Assembly (NCBI GenBank): GCA_947631025.1
Contig: CANRKA010000012.1
Location: 1-33,698, forward strand
Source of the DNA: an uncultured Clostridia bacterium
GTDB lineage: Bacteria; Bacillota; Clostridia; TANB77; CAG-508
Direction: 5' to 3'
Length of the DNA stretch: 33,698 nt
A model generated the notes under the pieces. That model searched no databases and was not told the origin of the DNA. It saw only the letters and a list, made by a program, of their open reading frames with translations. Positions 21,397-31,311 of this stretch are shown piece by piece. Each line of letters opens with the position of its first letter. Within the stretch, counting starts at the first letter, position 1. Made by a program: the position numbers and the translations under genes.

Positions 21397-21724
21397 TTTT
21401 TCCTCCTATTTTTACTTAATGTTTGGAGACAAATTTTGCTTTAAATAATTTTTTTGTTTGGTGTTTTCTTCTTATGGGTAATTATAATAATTGGCTCCAT
21501 ACATATTTTATTTTTTTACATTTGTATTATATATGCTATTACCATTTTTTTCAAGAAATTTTTAAATAATTTGGTAAAAATGTGTTTATTTTTTTAATTC
21601 TTTATGCTATATTAGTATTACTTTTTTCTAACATTAACATATTATATAATAATTACCATATTTTAACGTTTAAATTACTTCATTTTTAGAGTATAATTAT
21701 TATAAGGATTTTAGGAGGTACATA

Positions 21725-22351
21725 ATGAAATTTGAAAAATTAAACGAAAATAAATTAAGAATTACATTGAATATAGGAGATTTAGCTACTAAGAATATAG
21801 ATTATCAATCATTTATGTCTAATTCTATTGATACTCAAAAGCTATTTTTAGATATGTTAGATGAAGCTGAAAAAAAGGTAGGTTTTACTACAAAGAATTA
21901 TAAAATTATGATAGAGGCTTTAGTTACTTCTAATGGTGATTTTATTGTTACTGTAACTCGTTATCTACCAGAAGATGTTTCTACATCTCAAAAAAAGAAG
22001 GTTTTTAAGCCAAAACGTAAAATTACTAATTCTACAAGCGCAAAACTAATATATTCTTTCAATACTTTTGATGATTTTTGCTTGTTTTGTAATTCGCTAG
22101 ATAACAGTGTTGTTAAAAATATAAATAAAATTTCAAAAGATATTTCCCTATATTTATATAAAAATACATATTTTTTATTAGTTAATGATATTAATAATAA
22201 TTTTATTTGTACTAAATCTTTTATTAATTGTATTTCTGAATTTGGAACATATATGCATAATTCTAATATACTAGAATATGAATTAAAAGAATACGCAAAA
22301 CCTATTATCTCTAATAATGCAGTTAAAATATGTTTAAAATATTTTAAATAA
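21725..22351 (+). CDS. mecA: MecA-like adaptor protein
   Basis: MKFEKLNENKLRITLNIGDLATKNIDYQSFMSNSIDTQKLFLDMLDEAEKKVGF; C-terminal FNTFDDFCLFCNSL; RBS TAGGAGG. Confidence 0.8.
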   Translation: MKFEKLNENKLRITLNIGDLATKNIDYQSFMSNSIDTQKLFLDMLDEAEKKVGFTTKNYKIMIEALVTSNGDFIVTVTRYLPEDVSTSQKKKVFKPKRKITNSTSAKLIYSFNTFDDFCLFCNSLDNSVVKNINKISKDISLYLYKNTYFLLVNDINNNFICTKSFINCISEFGTYMHNSNILEYELKEYAKPIISNNAVKICLKYFK

Positions 22352-22355
22352 AAAT

Positions 22356-22388
22356 AAAAAAAATGGCATTTTAAAATGCCATTTTTTT
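22356..22388. terminator. Bidirectional terminator
   Basis: AAAAAAATGGCATTTTAAAATGCCATTTTTTT perfect inverted repeat between convergent genes. Confidence 0.9.
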
Positions 22389-22409
22389 TATGTATTATTT
22401 ATAAAATAA

Positions 22410-23297
22410 TTATAATTTTTTCATAACTAAAACTGCTGATCCTGCTATAGCCATTATGCTTAATGTAATAGCTACATAATTTACAGAACCTGTTTTAGGT
22501 GTAGAATCTTTTTCTTTAGCTTCAGCTTTTGGTGCGTTTGGTGTATATACTTCTGTTTCACCAATTACTTGTAAGGTATCTTTAGCATTACTTTTAAAAA
22601 CTAAGTTGTTTTCTGAATCTGCTAAAACAATTGAACCATCTTCAGTGAAAAGTATTTTTTGTTCTGAACTGTTATTTTCAATTTGAACTTTTGTAGTTGC
22701 ATCGTTTTCATCTGTTGCTAAATAGAAAATGTTACAGTCATCTCCTGCTTTAATTTCACCATCCATAATTATTTTTGGAACAGCATTTTGACCTGCAGCA
22801 CCTTTAGATGTAGAAACTTCTATTCCAGTGTTATTACCATTAGAACCAAAAGTTACAGACTTAACGTCTAAAGTTCCACCATTAACTAATACTGCACCAT
22901 AAGCACAATTGCTTATAGTTACACCATTTAATGTAACAGTACCACCAACATAAGCTTGAACTCCATATTTAGGGCTGTTAGCTAATTTTACATTTGTTAA
23001 TGTAAGAGAGCCACCATTTGATGCTGTGAATAATGATTTATTTGCAGTTGTACTAGTAAATCCTTCAGCACCTTTTATTGTGTGACCATTACCATTAATT
23101 GTTATGCTGTTTGTAATTTCAATTGGCCCAGTTAATGTAATATCATCCTCTAAAGAAATTACAGCATTATTAGCTAAAGCTTCTTTTAAACTATCTTCAT
23201 CAGCAACTGTAGTTACATCAGCTTTACATACATTTGGTACTAAAAATAGTACAGTAGCTATTAATGAAAATATTACCATTTTTAATGTTGTTTTCAT
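22410..23297 (-). CDS. Secreted right-handed beta-helix (pectate-lyase-like) surface protein with sortase-like tail
   Basis: Signal peptide; ITINGNGHTIKGAEGFTS...GGSLTLTNVKLANSPKYGVQAYVGGTVTLNGVTISNC; C-terminal STPKTG-TM-KKL. Confidence 0.8.
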   Translation of the reverse strand: MKTTLKMVIFSLIATVLFLVPNVCKADVTTVADEDSLKEALANNAVISLEDDITLTGPIEITNSITINGNGHTIKGAEGFTSTTANKSLFTASNGGSLTLTNVKLANSPKYGVQAYVGGTVTLNGVTISNCAYGAVLVNGGTLDVKSVTFGSNGNNTGIEVSTSKGAAGQNAVPKIIMDGEIKAGDDCNIFYLATDENDATTKVQIENNSSEQKILFTEDGSIVLADSENNLVFKSNAKDTLQVIGETEVYTPNAPKAEAKEKDSTPKTGSVNYVAITLSIMAIAGSAVLVMKKL

Positions 23298-23354
23298 TTG
23301 TTCACCTCCTTACTATAAATACATTAACATAAAAATAACACTTTTTCAATGGAA

Positions 23355-23380
23355 TTTATAAACATTTTTATGTTTATAAA
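23355..23380. promoter_or_regulatory. Perfect palindromic operator candidate
   Basis: TTTATAAACAT TTTT ATGTTTATAAA in the divergent intergenic region between the beta-helix gene and the HTH gene. Confidence 0.55.
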
Positions 23381-23412
23381 TATAATTATTATAAACTAAA
23401 TACAGTTATTAA

Positions 23413-23430
23413 TAAACATAATAGTGTTTA
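23413..23430. promoter_or_regulatory. Second imperfect copy of the operator-like motif
   Basis: TAAACATAATAGTGTTTA shares the TAAACA/TGTTTA half-sites. Confidence 0.4.
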
Positions 23431-23481
23431 CTTTAAATATTAAAACTATTATAAAATAAAACAAAAAACGGAGTAGAAAAT

Positions 23482-23748
23482 ATGAGCTTGCATAAAAAGT
23501 TTGAAGACAACCTTAATGTAATATATAGAAATTTAAAAGTTATACGAACTGGTAAAGAAATTTCACTTTCAAAACTCTCAGATAAATTAATGTTAATGGG
23601 AGTAGATATATCTAAACAATCTTTATACAGAATAGAAAAAAACGAAAGATCTGTAAGAGATTATGAATTATCGGGTATAGCATTAGCTTTGGGTGTATCA
23701 ATGAATGAACTTTTAGAGGACTTTTTAGATGATATAAAAGAAGGATAA
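23482..23748 (+). CDS. XRE-family HTH transcriptional regulator
   Basis: 88 aa; SLSKLSDKLMLMGVDISKQSLYRIEKNERSVRDYELSGIALALGVSMNELL. Confidence 0.85.
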   Translation: MSLHKKFEDNLNVIYRNLKVIRTGKEISLSKLSDKLMLMGVDISKQSLYRIEKNERSVRDYELSGIALALGVSMNELLEDFLDDIKEG

Positions 23749-23780
23749 TTACTTATAAAACTAAGCAATTATCCTTTTTA
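23741..23780 (+). terminator. Terminator overlapping the HTH gene stop codon
   Basis: AAGGATAATT ... AATTATCCTT followed by TTTATTTTTAA. Confidence 0.75.
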
Positions 23781-23783
23781 TTT

Positions 23784-24716
23784 TTAATATAAATATTTTT
23801 GTGGATTTACACTTGAACCATTAACACGTATTTCTAAATGTAAATGGCTACCTGTTGAATTTCCTGTTGATCCCATTTTTGCTATAACTTGTCCTTGTGA
23901 TACTGTTTGTCCTACACTAACTTCTAAACTACTGCAATGTCCATAATATGTTTGTACACCATTTCCGTGTGATATTATAACCATTTTACCATAAGAACCT
24001 TTTGTTCCAGAAAATACAACTGTACCAGAAGCTGCTGCTTTAATTGGTGTTCCTTTAGAATTTGCTATATCTAATCCTGTATGTGCACTTGAACGAATTG
24101 AACTTCTTTCTCCATATCTAGATGTTAATTTTCCAGATACTGGTTGAATTAAGCTTATTCCTAAATTTGGTGCAGCATCTGAAATTTTTGTAGAAGTACT
24201 TATTTTTTCAGATCCTCTGGCTGTAACGCTAGAAGCTACCTTTGTAGATTTTTTAACTTTATTTTCTTTATATAAGCTAGCAACTGCTTCATCTGATGTA
24301 ACAAAATTGTTTAATTTTGTTTCGTATTTTTGCTCTATAGATATATTATCTTTATTTTGACTATTTTTTTCTTTTAATTGATTTAATACATTTTGTGCAT
24401 CTTCTAGGTTAGCTATGTATAATTTTTCTTCTCCATTTTCAACTATTGCATAATATGTATAATAATTTATACCTTTTTCCTTTATTGTATTAAATATTTC
24501 GTCGTCATTTGCTTTGGCATCTCTTTTAAGTAAGCATAGTTTGTATTGTGGAAGTTGTTCTATATCTACGAATTCTATGTTTTCGCCATCGCCACTGTCC
24601 ATATATTCGTTTATTCTTTTTTGCAAACCAGATTTATTTTTGCTATATCCTATTAATTCTCCATTTAAGTATACACTATATATAGGTTGGTATACAGTAG
24701 ATAATATTCCTAACAT
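23784..24716 (-). CDS. M23 family metallopeptidase (LytM/peptidoglycan endopeptidase)
   Basis: SAHTGLDIANSKGTPIKAAASGTVVFSGTKGSYGKMVIISHGNGVQTYYGHCSSLEVSVGQTVSQGQVIAKMGSTGNSTGSHLHLEIRVNG. Confidence 0.93.
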   Translation of the reverse strand: MLGILSTVYQPIYSVYLNGELIGYSKNKSGLQKRINEYMDSGDGENIEFVDIEQLPQYKLCLLKRDAKANDDEIFNTIKEKGINYYTYYAIVENGEEKLYIANLEDAQNVLNQLKEKNSQNKDNISIEQKYETKLNNFVTSDEAVASLYKENKVKKSTKVASSVTARGSEKISTSTKISDAAPNLGISLIQPVSGKLTSRYGERSSIRSSAHTGLDIANSKGTPIKAAASGTVVFSGTKGSYGKMVIISHGNGVQTYYGHCSSLEVSVGQTVSQGQVIAKMGSTGNSTGSHLHLEIRVNGSSVNPQKYLY

Positions 24717-24964
24717 AAAAATAGTAGCTATAAAAGCTATTGATATTATCTTTATTGAAGTTCTAAAATGTATTAGAAATTTTTTTATTGTACTAATAAT
24801 TTTAATACACCCCTTCTTTTGTTTTTTTGTATTTTATATTATAACTTTTTTTTTTTCAATAAAGATATTTTTTGTTTTTTTAGGTTTATTTATTATAATA
24901 TCGTTTTATCTCATTTATTTTAATTTTTTCTTTATTTTTCTTTTTTACCTTAGGGAAAGTATAA

Positions 24965-24993
24965 AGAAGGCAAGGTTGTAGCCCTTGCCCTCC
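24965..24993 (-). terminator. Terminator after the coat-like protein
   Basis: GGCAAGG TTGTAGC CCTTGCC; on the minus strand it is followed by TTCTTT. Confidence 0.65.
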
Positions 24994-25010
24994 TTATGTT
25001 TTTATGTTTT

Positions 25011-25253
25011 TTATTGCAAATCATCTTTTACTTTTTGTATTTGATTTGCTGTTGCTTTTTCTGCTGGTTTATAATACCCTTTTACTTGTGCAATTTTAAA
25101 TAATTCATAATGAAAAGATTCATCATTATTTCTTATTGTTTGAAGAGTTTGCCTTAAGCCCATATTTTCACATTCGCTTATTGCTGTTTGATAAGTATTT
25201 AAGTCTGCTTTAACAGATGATAATATGTCATTTACCATTGTTTTTTCATCCAT
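25011..25253 (-). CDS. Spore coat protein (CotF-like, small)
   Basis: MDEKTMVNDILSSVKADLNTYQTAISECENMGLRQTLQTIRNNDESFHYELFKIAQVKGYYKPAEKA. Confidence 0.75.
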   Translation of the reverse strand: MDEKTMVNDILSSVKADLNTYQTAISECENMGLRQTLQTIRNNDESFHYELFKIAQVKGYYKPAEKATANQIQKVKDDLQ

Positions 25254-25273
25254 AGTATATATTCATCTCCTTT

Positions 25274-25480
25274 TTACTGTTCTAAAAATCCCATTAATTT
25301 TTGTTTTGTATTTAACGAATCCTGTGCTGCTTTTGCAAAGGTTTGCTTTATTTCTGGGTCTACCGCTTGTGAAGAAAATGTATTTAATTTTTGATATGCT
25401 GTTTCGTGCATTCCTATTAAATGTTTTAAATTTTGTAATTCTATTTGATTTAAATCGGTCATTTTTATCTTTCCTTTCAC
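25274..25480 (-). CDS. Small spore-coat-associated-like protein
   Basis: MTDLNQIELQNLKHLIGMHETAYQKLNTFSSQAVDPEIKQTFAKAAQDSLNTKQKLMGFLEQ; adjacent to the CotF-like gene. Confidence 0.65.
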   Translation of the reverse strand: MKGKIKMTDLNQIELQNLKHLIGMHETAYQKLNTFSSQAVDPEIKQTFAKAAQDSLNTKQKLMGFLEQ

Positions 25481-25532
25481 ATAATTTTTCTTTTATATTA
25501 TGTGTTTTTTTTTATTTTTTATACAAAAATAA

Positions 25533-25566
25533 TAGAATTTAAATGCATTAATACATTTAAATTCTA
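25533..25566 (-). terminator. Hairpin downstream of pcrA
   Basis: TAGAATTTAAATG CATTAATA CATTTAAATTCTA inverted repeat followed on the minus strand by TTATTTTTG. Confidence 0.65.
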
Positions 25567-25666
25567 CTTACTTTTTATTTGCAAATTTAATTTTTAAAAT
25601 TATATAAATTGTTTTTATGTATAAATTATTAATTTTCATATTTAAATTTAGATTATTTTTTAATTT

Positions 25667-27976
25667 TTATATTATTTCTAGTCCTGCAAACTTTGCCATT
25701 AGGCGTTTTGTTCCATATTTTTGAAAATTTATTTCTACCTTTATATCATCACCTTCTGGCTCTAATTTTGTTATAATTCCTTCTCCAAATTTTTTATGAT
25801 ATACCGTTTGTCCTGTTTTATATTTGCTTAAATCTACATTTATTTTATTTTTATTTAGGTTATTTAAGAAACTTTCTGTAGATTTGAAGTTGTAACTATT
25901 AGTTGTTTTACCATTTTTAGAGTTTCCGTAAGAAACATTTTCTACACTATTTAATGTTGATATATTTGTAATTTTTGATTTTGCACTTGTTCCGTATTTC
26001 CAATTAAATGGAGAATCTGCAAATTGGTTTGCTACATTGATATTATCGGTACTAACATTACCATTTAACATCTCATTTGGTATTTCGCTTATAAATCTTG
26101 AAACTGGATTACAGCTTGTTGAACCAAATATTGTACGTTGCCTACTACATGTTAAGAATAATTGATTTTTAGCTCTTGTTATTCCTACATAGCATAAACG
26201 TCTTTCCTCTTCTAATTCTTTTGGCTCTGAAATAGATTTATAACCTGGGAAAATTCCTTCTTCCATTCCTACTAAAAATACAACAGGAAATTCTAGTCCT
26301 TTTGCACTATGAAGTGTCATTAATGTTACGGAATCTTGGTCTTCTTCTAGTCCATCTATATCACTAGAAAGAGTAATTCCTTCTAAGAAATTATTTAAAT
26401 CTTGATCTGCTTCTTCATCTTCAAATTCTACTGCAACACTTAAAAATTCTTCTAAGTTTTCTATTCTATTTTCTGCTTCTACAGTATTTTCTTCCTCTAA
26501 AGATTTAGTGTAACCTGTTTGATTTAAAGTTTCTTTTATTAAGTCCGAAATACTTAAATTATCCTTTTCTTGTATAAGTTTTTCTATAACATCTATAAAT
26601 TCTCTAGAATTTACATATACCCTATTAAGTCCATAACTTGCTGCATCTTTTATAATTTCGTACATAGAAGTTCCTGTTTCCTCTGAGATAGCTTGTATTT
26701 TATCTAAACTTGTTTTTCCTATTCCTCTTTTTGGCTCATTTATAATTCTTTTAAGTGCTAAATTATCTGAAGTATTATTTATTAATCTTAAATATGAAAT
26801 AATATCTTTTATTTCTTTTCTTTCGTAGAATTTTAAACCACCTATTATTTTATATGGTACATCTTCTCTTCTTAAAATATCTTCTATTGCACGAGATTGA
26901 GTATTCATTCTGTATAAAATTGCAAAGTCTGAATATTTATAATATTCTTCTCTTTTTAAATGTTCTATATTTTCTACTATGTATCTTCCTTCGTCGTATT
27001 CATCATCAGAGCAATGCACTGTAGGAAGGTTTCCATCTTCATTTTCTGTCCATAGTTTTTTCTTATATTTTACTTCATTATTTTTTATAACTGCATTTGC
27101 AGCATTTAATATGTTTTGTGTACATCTATAGTTTTGCTCTAGTTTTATTATTTTTGTTCCTGGAAAGTCTTTTTCAAAATTTAAAATATTACTTATATCT
27201 GCTCCTCTAAATGAATATATTCCTTGGTCATTATCGCCAACAACTGTTATATTTCCATATCTAGAAGCAAAAAGAGAAACAAGTGTAAATTGTGCCTTAT
27301 TTGTATCTTGATATTCATCTACTAATACATATTTAAATTTATCTGTATAAAATTGTAAAACATCTGGATTTTCCATTAATATTTTAATTGTAAAATTTAT
27401 TATATCATCAAAATCTATTGCATTATTTTCTTTTAGCTTATGTTGATATAAAGAATAAATTTCGGATATTTTCTCTTTTCTAAAATCTCCTGTAGCTTTT
27501 GCTGAATATTGTGATGGCTCTAGCATTTCGTTTTTTGCATTACTTATTTCGAATTGTACAGTTCTATCTGTAAACATTTTATCATCTATATTTAAACTTT
27601 TTAAACATTCTTTTATTAATGTTCTTTGGTCTGATGTATCAAAAATTACAAATGAAGTGGTAAATCCAAGTCTATCTATATATCTTCTTAATATACGCAC
27701 ACAAATAGAGTGGAAAGTTCCTATCCACATGTCTTTTGCAACATCTCCTACTAAATTTTCCACTCTTTCTTTCATTTCATTTGCAGCTTTATTTGTAAAT
27801 GTTATTGCTAATATATTCCAAGGAGACACGTTTTTTTCTCCCATTAAATATGCTATTTTATGTGTTAATACCTTTGTTTTTCCGCTTCCAGCCCCTGCTA
27901 TTACCAAACTTGGCCCTTCTGTATTAATTACTGCTTCATATTGTTTGTCATTTAATCCTTCTAATATATTTTGCAT
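25667..27976 (-). CDS. pcrA: ATP-dependent DNA helicase PcrA/UvrD
   Basis: LNDKQYEAVINTEGPSLVIAGAGSGKTKVLTHKIAYL, VDEYQDTNKAQF, VVGDNDQGIYSFRGADISNIL, LMTLHSAKGLEFPVVFLVGMEEGIFP, C-terminal HKKFGEGII. Confidence 0.97.
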   Translation of the reverse strand: MQNILEGLNDKQYEAVINTEGPSLVIAGAGSGKTKVLTHKIAYLMGEKNVSPWNILAITFTNKAANEMKERVENLVGDVAKDMWIGTFHSICVRILRRYIDRLGFTTSFVIFDTSDQRTLIKECLKSLNIDDKMFTDRTVQFEISNAKNEMLEPSQYSAKATGDFRKEKISEIYSLYQHKLKENNAIDFDDIINFTIKILMENPDVLQFYTDKFKYVLVDEYQDTNKAQFTLVSLFASRYGNITVVGDNDQGIYSFRGADISNILNFEKDFPGTKIIKLEQNYRCTQNILNAANAVIKNNEVKYKKKLWTENEDGNLPTVHCSDDEYDEGRYIVENIEHLKREEYYKYSDFAILYRMNTQSRAIEDILRREDVPYKIIGGLKFYERKEIKDIISYLRLINNTSDNLALKRIINEPKRGIGKTSLDKIQAISEETGTSMYEIIKDAASYGLNRVYVNSREFIDVIEKLIQEKDNLSISDLIKETLNQTGYTKSLEEENTVEAENRIENLEEFLSVAVEFEDEEADQDLNNFLEGITLSSDIDGLEEDQDSVTLMTLHSAKGLEFPVVFLVGMEEGIFPGYKSISEPKELEEERRLCYVGITRAKNQLFLTCSRQRTIFGSTSCNPVSRFISEIPNEMLNGNVSTDNINVANQFADSPFNWKYGTSAKSKITNISTLNSVENVSYGNSKNGKTTNSYNFKSTESFLNNLNKNKINVDLSKYKTGQTVYHKKFGEGIITKLEPEGDDIKVEINFQKYGTKRLMAKFAGLEII

Positions 27977-28120
27977 TTATTTTTATCCTTTCTTATACGA
28001 TAATGGAGCTCTCTTTAAAGCCAGTCCCCTTATAAATTTTGATTATATATTTTTGCAAAAAAAATGTCAATAAATTTTGCAAACATTTTTTTGTTTTAAT
28101 TTTTTACATATTTTGTTGCA

Positions 28121-28600
28121 TTAATTTTTTGAACTCAAAGTTTTAATTTTTTCTAACAAGATTTTTATACATTCATAAATTTCTGCTGCGCAGAACCTAT
28201 ATGTTTCCAAATCATATCCCCAAGGGTCTTTTATATCAATTGTATCTTCTACTCTATAATTTGTGTATTCTTTTAATGTATATACTTTGTGTGAAAGTTC
28301 TGGATACATTTGAATTACAGCCATTTTGTGAGACCTTGTCATACATAATATTAAGTCCATATCTTTTATATTTGAATTTCTTATATTTGTAGCCCTATGT
28401 GATTTTAAATTAACATCATATTCTTTCATTGCCTCTATTGCATTATATGTTGATTCATCTCCATCTTCGGCATAAATTCCACTTGAGTATACTTCTATAT
28501 TTTTATCATCCTTCATTTTTTCCAATAACCAATGTGCCATAGCACTTCTACATATATTTCCTGTGCATATAAACATTATTTTCATAAATATGACCTCCAA
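28121..28600 (-). CDS. Low-molecular-weight protein-tyrosine phosphatase family
   Basis: MKIMFICTGNICRSAMAHWLLEKM (CX5R P-loop) and IKDPWGYDLETYRFCAAEI; likely start is the internal Met of MKIMFICTG. Confidence 0.9.
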   Translation of the reverse strand: MEVIFMKIMFICTGNICRSAMAHWLLEKMKDDKNIEVYSSGIYAEDGDESTYNAIEAMKEYDVNLKSHRATNIRNSNIKDMDLILCMTRSHKMAVIQMYPELSHKVYTLKEYTNYRVEDTIDIKDPWGYDLETYRFCAAEIYECIKILLEKIKTLSSKN

Positions 28601-28705
28601 AATTTATTTTACCATATTGTAGATATTGTATCAATTTAATTTTTTAGTACTTTTTTTGTAAAATGCTTTATACTATAAGAAATTTGCCTAGCTTTCCTAT
28701 TATAT

Positions 28706-28738
28706 AAAAAAATAGAAATTCAATGAATTTCTATTTTT
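28706..28738 (-). terminator. Terminator after the DUF4153-like gene
   Basis: AAAAATAGAAATTCA TGAATTTCTATTTTT. Confidence 0.8.
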
Positions 28739-28761
28739 AAAATTTAATTATAAATTGGCTA

Positions 28762-30402
28762 TTATTTTTCTAATAAATATCCACTAATTGAATATGTTTC
28801 TACTTCTTCTAAATCTTGATTATAATATATAGTTAATGATTTTATTATAAGTTTTTTGTTATTGTCTAATTTTATTTCATTTTTGCTTTCGAAGTAATTA
28901 TCTAATGTTTCCTTTCCCGAATTATTATTAATATTTATATATTCTTTAATTTCATTTGATAAATCAACATTTAATGTTTCTGCCGAGTTATCTACTTTTA
29001 AACTTATATTTTTAAAAGCTTGCTCTATATTTTTGTTGCTATTATTATCATCTTTTGAATTATATCCTATAAAATATAAATTTTTATATTCATTAACTTC
29101 TATCTTTCCAATTTTTTTCTTTAAATAAATATATTCTACTTTTCTTTTCTTATCATTTATTTTTAATGTTTCAACTTCCTTAATTTCTTCTTCAGTTAAT
29201 ATTTTATTAATATATTTTTCTCCGCCTTCTGAATCTTTTAAATATTTATAAGCCCCGTATATCTTTTGTCTTTCTTCTGTTGTATATTCAAATTTATCTT
29301 TAAAAAACTTTAGTTTTTGTGCTTGACTTATATTTGAAATTGTAAACATATTTATTCCAGGAACTATAATCGAAATTATCAAAATTACATTAAATACTAG
29401 TAATAAAACTTCAATTTTTTCTTTTTTTAATATATAAACTAGGATGTATATAATTTCAAATATAATTAAAGCAACACATAAATATCTTAAAGGTGTAATT
29501 CCACTTTCTATAATTCTTATTCCTATTGTATAAATTTGCAAAAATATAAATGGAATAAATGCAACTGGCAATTTTAGATTTACTTTATATAAAAGGCTCT
29601 CATCTTTAAAGTGTTGTGCCATTGTCCAAATTGGCATTCCTATTATAAATAATGCCGAAAGTATTCTAAATATTTGATTTTTAGGCATATCTCTTAAAAC
29701 TAATATTTTAACTATATACATATATATAATTATAAAAGATAAAATTACCAAACTGCTTAAAACATATTTTATTAAGCCTTTAAAAAATTTATTTACTTCT
29801 CCCTTGTTGTCTACTAAGCAATACATTAATTTTGGAATATAATAAAAACCTAATAAAATGATTTCTAATCTATATATTAATGTATACCCTATTTTTTCCC
29901 ATATTAAATAAACAAAAATTGATAATACTATTGCAATTCCTATTGCTAAAACTACATATATAACACTAGCTTTTATAATATTTATATAAACTTTAACTAA
30001 ATATTCTTTAAAACTAAGTTCAGACTTTTTAAATAAAAAATATATTGATAAATTTAATAGTGTAACTACATAACAAACTGATATTTTCCATAAGATATTT
30101 TCACAAATTCCTTTGTTTTGAAATACTGTTAACACTATCGAAACAATTGTAACTATTACATATGAAAAAATCTTTTTTTCATTATTTTTATTTAGTAGTG
30201 TTTCTATTAAAAAACTTCCTGGTACAAAGTATAATGTAAAAAACATTATATTTTCTAATATTTTTTCTCCTATAATTTTATTATCTACAGCAATTGCCAA
30301 AAAAACTGTAAAAAGTAATATTGCTAAAATTGTTATTGGAAATTTTTCTAAAACCTTTTTTACTAATTTAGGTATTGATTTTAGTTTTTCTTTAATATTC
30401 AT
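28762..30402 (-). CDS. DUF4153-like multi-pass membrane protein
   Basis: 546 aa, about 12 hydrophobic segments then soluble C-terminal domain (YGAYKYLKDSEGGEKYINKILTEEE). Confidence 0.65.
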   Translation of the reverse strand: MNIKEKLKSIPKLVKKVLEKFPITILAILLFTVFLAIAVDNKIIGEKILENIMFFTLYFVPGSFLIETLLNKNNEKKIFSYVIVTIVSIVLTVFQNKGICENILWKISVCYVVTLLNLSIYFLFKKSELSFKEYLVKVYINIIKASVIYVVLAIGIAIVLSIFVYLIWEKIGYTLIYRLEIILLGFYYIPKLMYCLVDNKGEVNKFFKGLIKYVLSSLVILSFIIIYMYIVKILVLRDMPKNQIFRILSALFIIGMPIWTMAQHFKDESLLYKVNLKLPVAFIPFIFLQIYTIGIRIIESGITPLRYLCVALIIFEIIYILVYILKKEKIEVLLLVFNVILIISIIVPGINMFTISNISQAQKLKFFKDKFEYTTEERQKIYGAYKYLKDSEGGEKYINKILTEEEIKEVETLKINDKKRKVEYIYLKKKIGKIEVNEYKNLYFIGYNSKDDNNSNKNIEQAFKNISLKVDNSAETLNVDLSNEIKEYININNNSGKETLDNYFESKNEIKLDNNKKLIIKSLTIYYNQDLEEVETYSISGYLLEK

Positions 30403-30523
30403 TTTATTCTCCTTTTATAATTTCAAATAATATAACATATATAAATAAAATTATCAAACTTCCAATTTTTATAAATATGTACTTTAATACAATAAAATTA
30501 TATATTTAAATTTTCTTTATTTT

Positions 30524-31272
30524 CTACAATGTTACTGCTAATATTCCTATTGTTAGCCCCACTATATTGCCTAATGCTGTCATTCTTCCACTATATAATT
30601 TGTTTGATTCTGGTATAAGTTCTCCGAGATACTATATAAAGCATTGCTCCTGCGGCAAAACTTAAGCACATTGCAATTACTGTTTCGGAAACTGAACCAA
30701 TTAATTTTCCAAAAAAAGCTCCTAGTCCTGTTGTTATACCTGATAATACAACATAATAAATTACTTTTGAAGCCTTCATTCCTCCAGTTTTCATTGGCAC
30801 CGCCATAGATATTCCTTCTGGTATATCGTGCAAGCATATTGCTATTGCCAATGAAAGTCCTAATTTTATTGATGCTTCAAACCCACTTCCGTATTGCTAA
30901 TCCTTCTGGAAAATTGTGAATTGCAAGACCTATACTTACTATTATTCCTGTTTTTAATAGATTATTATTTGTATATTTTTTGTTATTGCTAAACTTTTTT
31001 TCCACAAGAAAATCGCACATTATCATTGCTATAACACCAACTATTATTCCTATAAGCACATTTAAAATTAGGCTTATTTCTAATGCTTCTGGAATTAAGT
31101 TAAAACATATTATTGCAGTCATTAATCCAGATGCTAAGGACAGTATAAAACTTAAAAATTTATTTGATGTATTTTTAAATAATACACCAATAATTCCTCC
31201 TAATGTTGTTCCAAAAGTTCCAAAAAATAATCCTACTAACGTTGTTTTTAATAATTCACTCAAAAAAATCAC
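30524..31272 (-). CDS. ZIP family metal transporter; interrupted by two in-frame CGGA sites (30888-30891 and 30623-30626)
   Basis: Zero-frame ORF 30877-31272 ends GLAIHNFPEGLAI-R-KWV-stop; skipping C gives NFPEGLAI-G-SGFEASIKLGLSLAIAICLHDIPEGISMAVPMKTGGM...AAGAMLYIVS; skipping C at the second CGGA gives -G-ELIPESNKLYSGRMTALGNIVGLTIGILAVTL-stop at 30524. HNFPEG and HDIPEG are the ZIP TM4/TM5 signature motifs. Span 749 nt = 3x249+2. Confidence 0.9.
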
Positions 31273-31311
31273 CTTAATAAATTATATTATTAAAGTGACT
31301 TTTTATTCTAT

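Noticed and set aside
30580-30837. ORF 30580-30837 (MLARYTRRNIYGG...) as a separate gene
   Set aside because: It is an out-of-frame translation overlapping the ZIP coding frame.
30877-30879. TGA readthrough or stop-codon reassignment in the ZIP gene
   Set aside because: Reading through the TGA in the zero frame does not continue the ZIP sequence; the continuation is in the +1 frame starting at CGGA.
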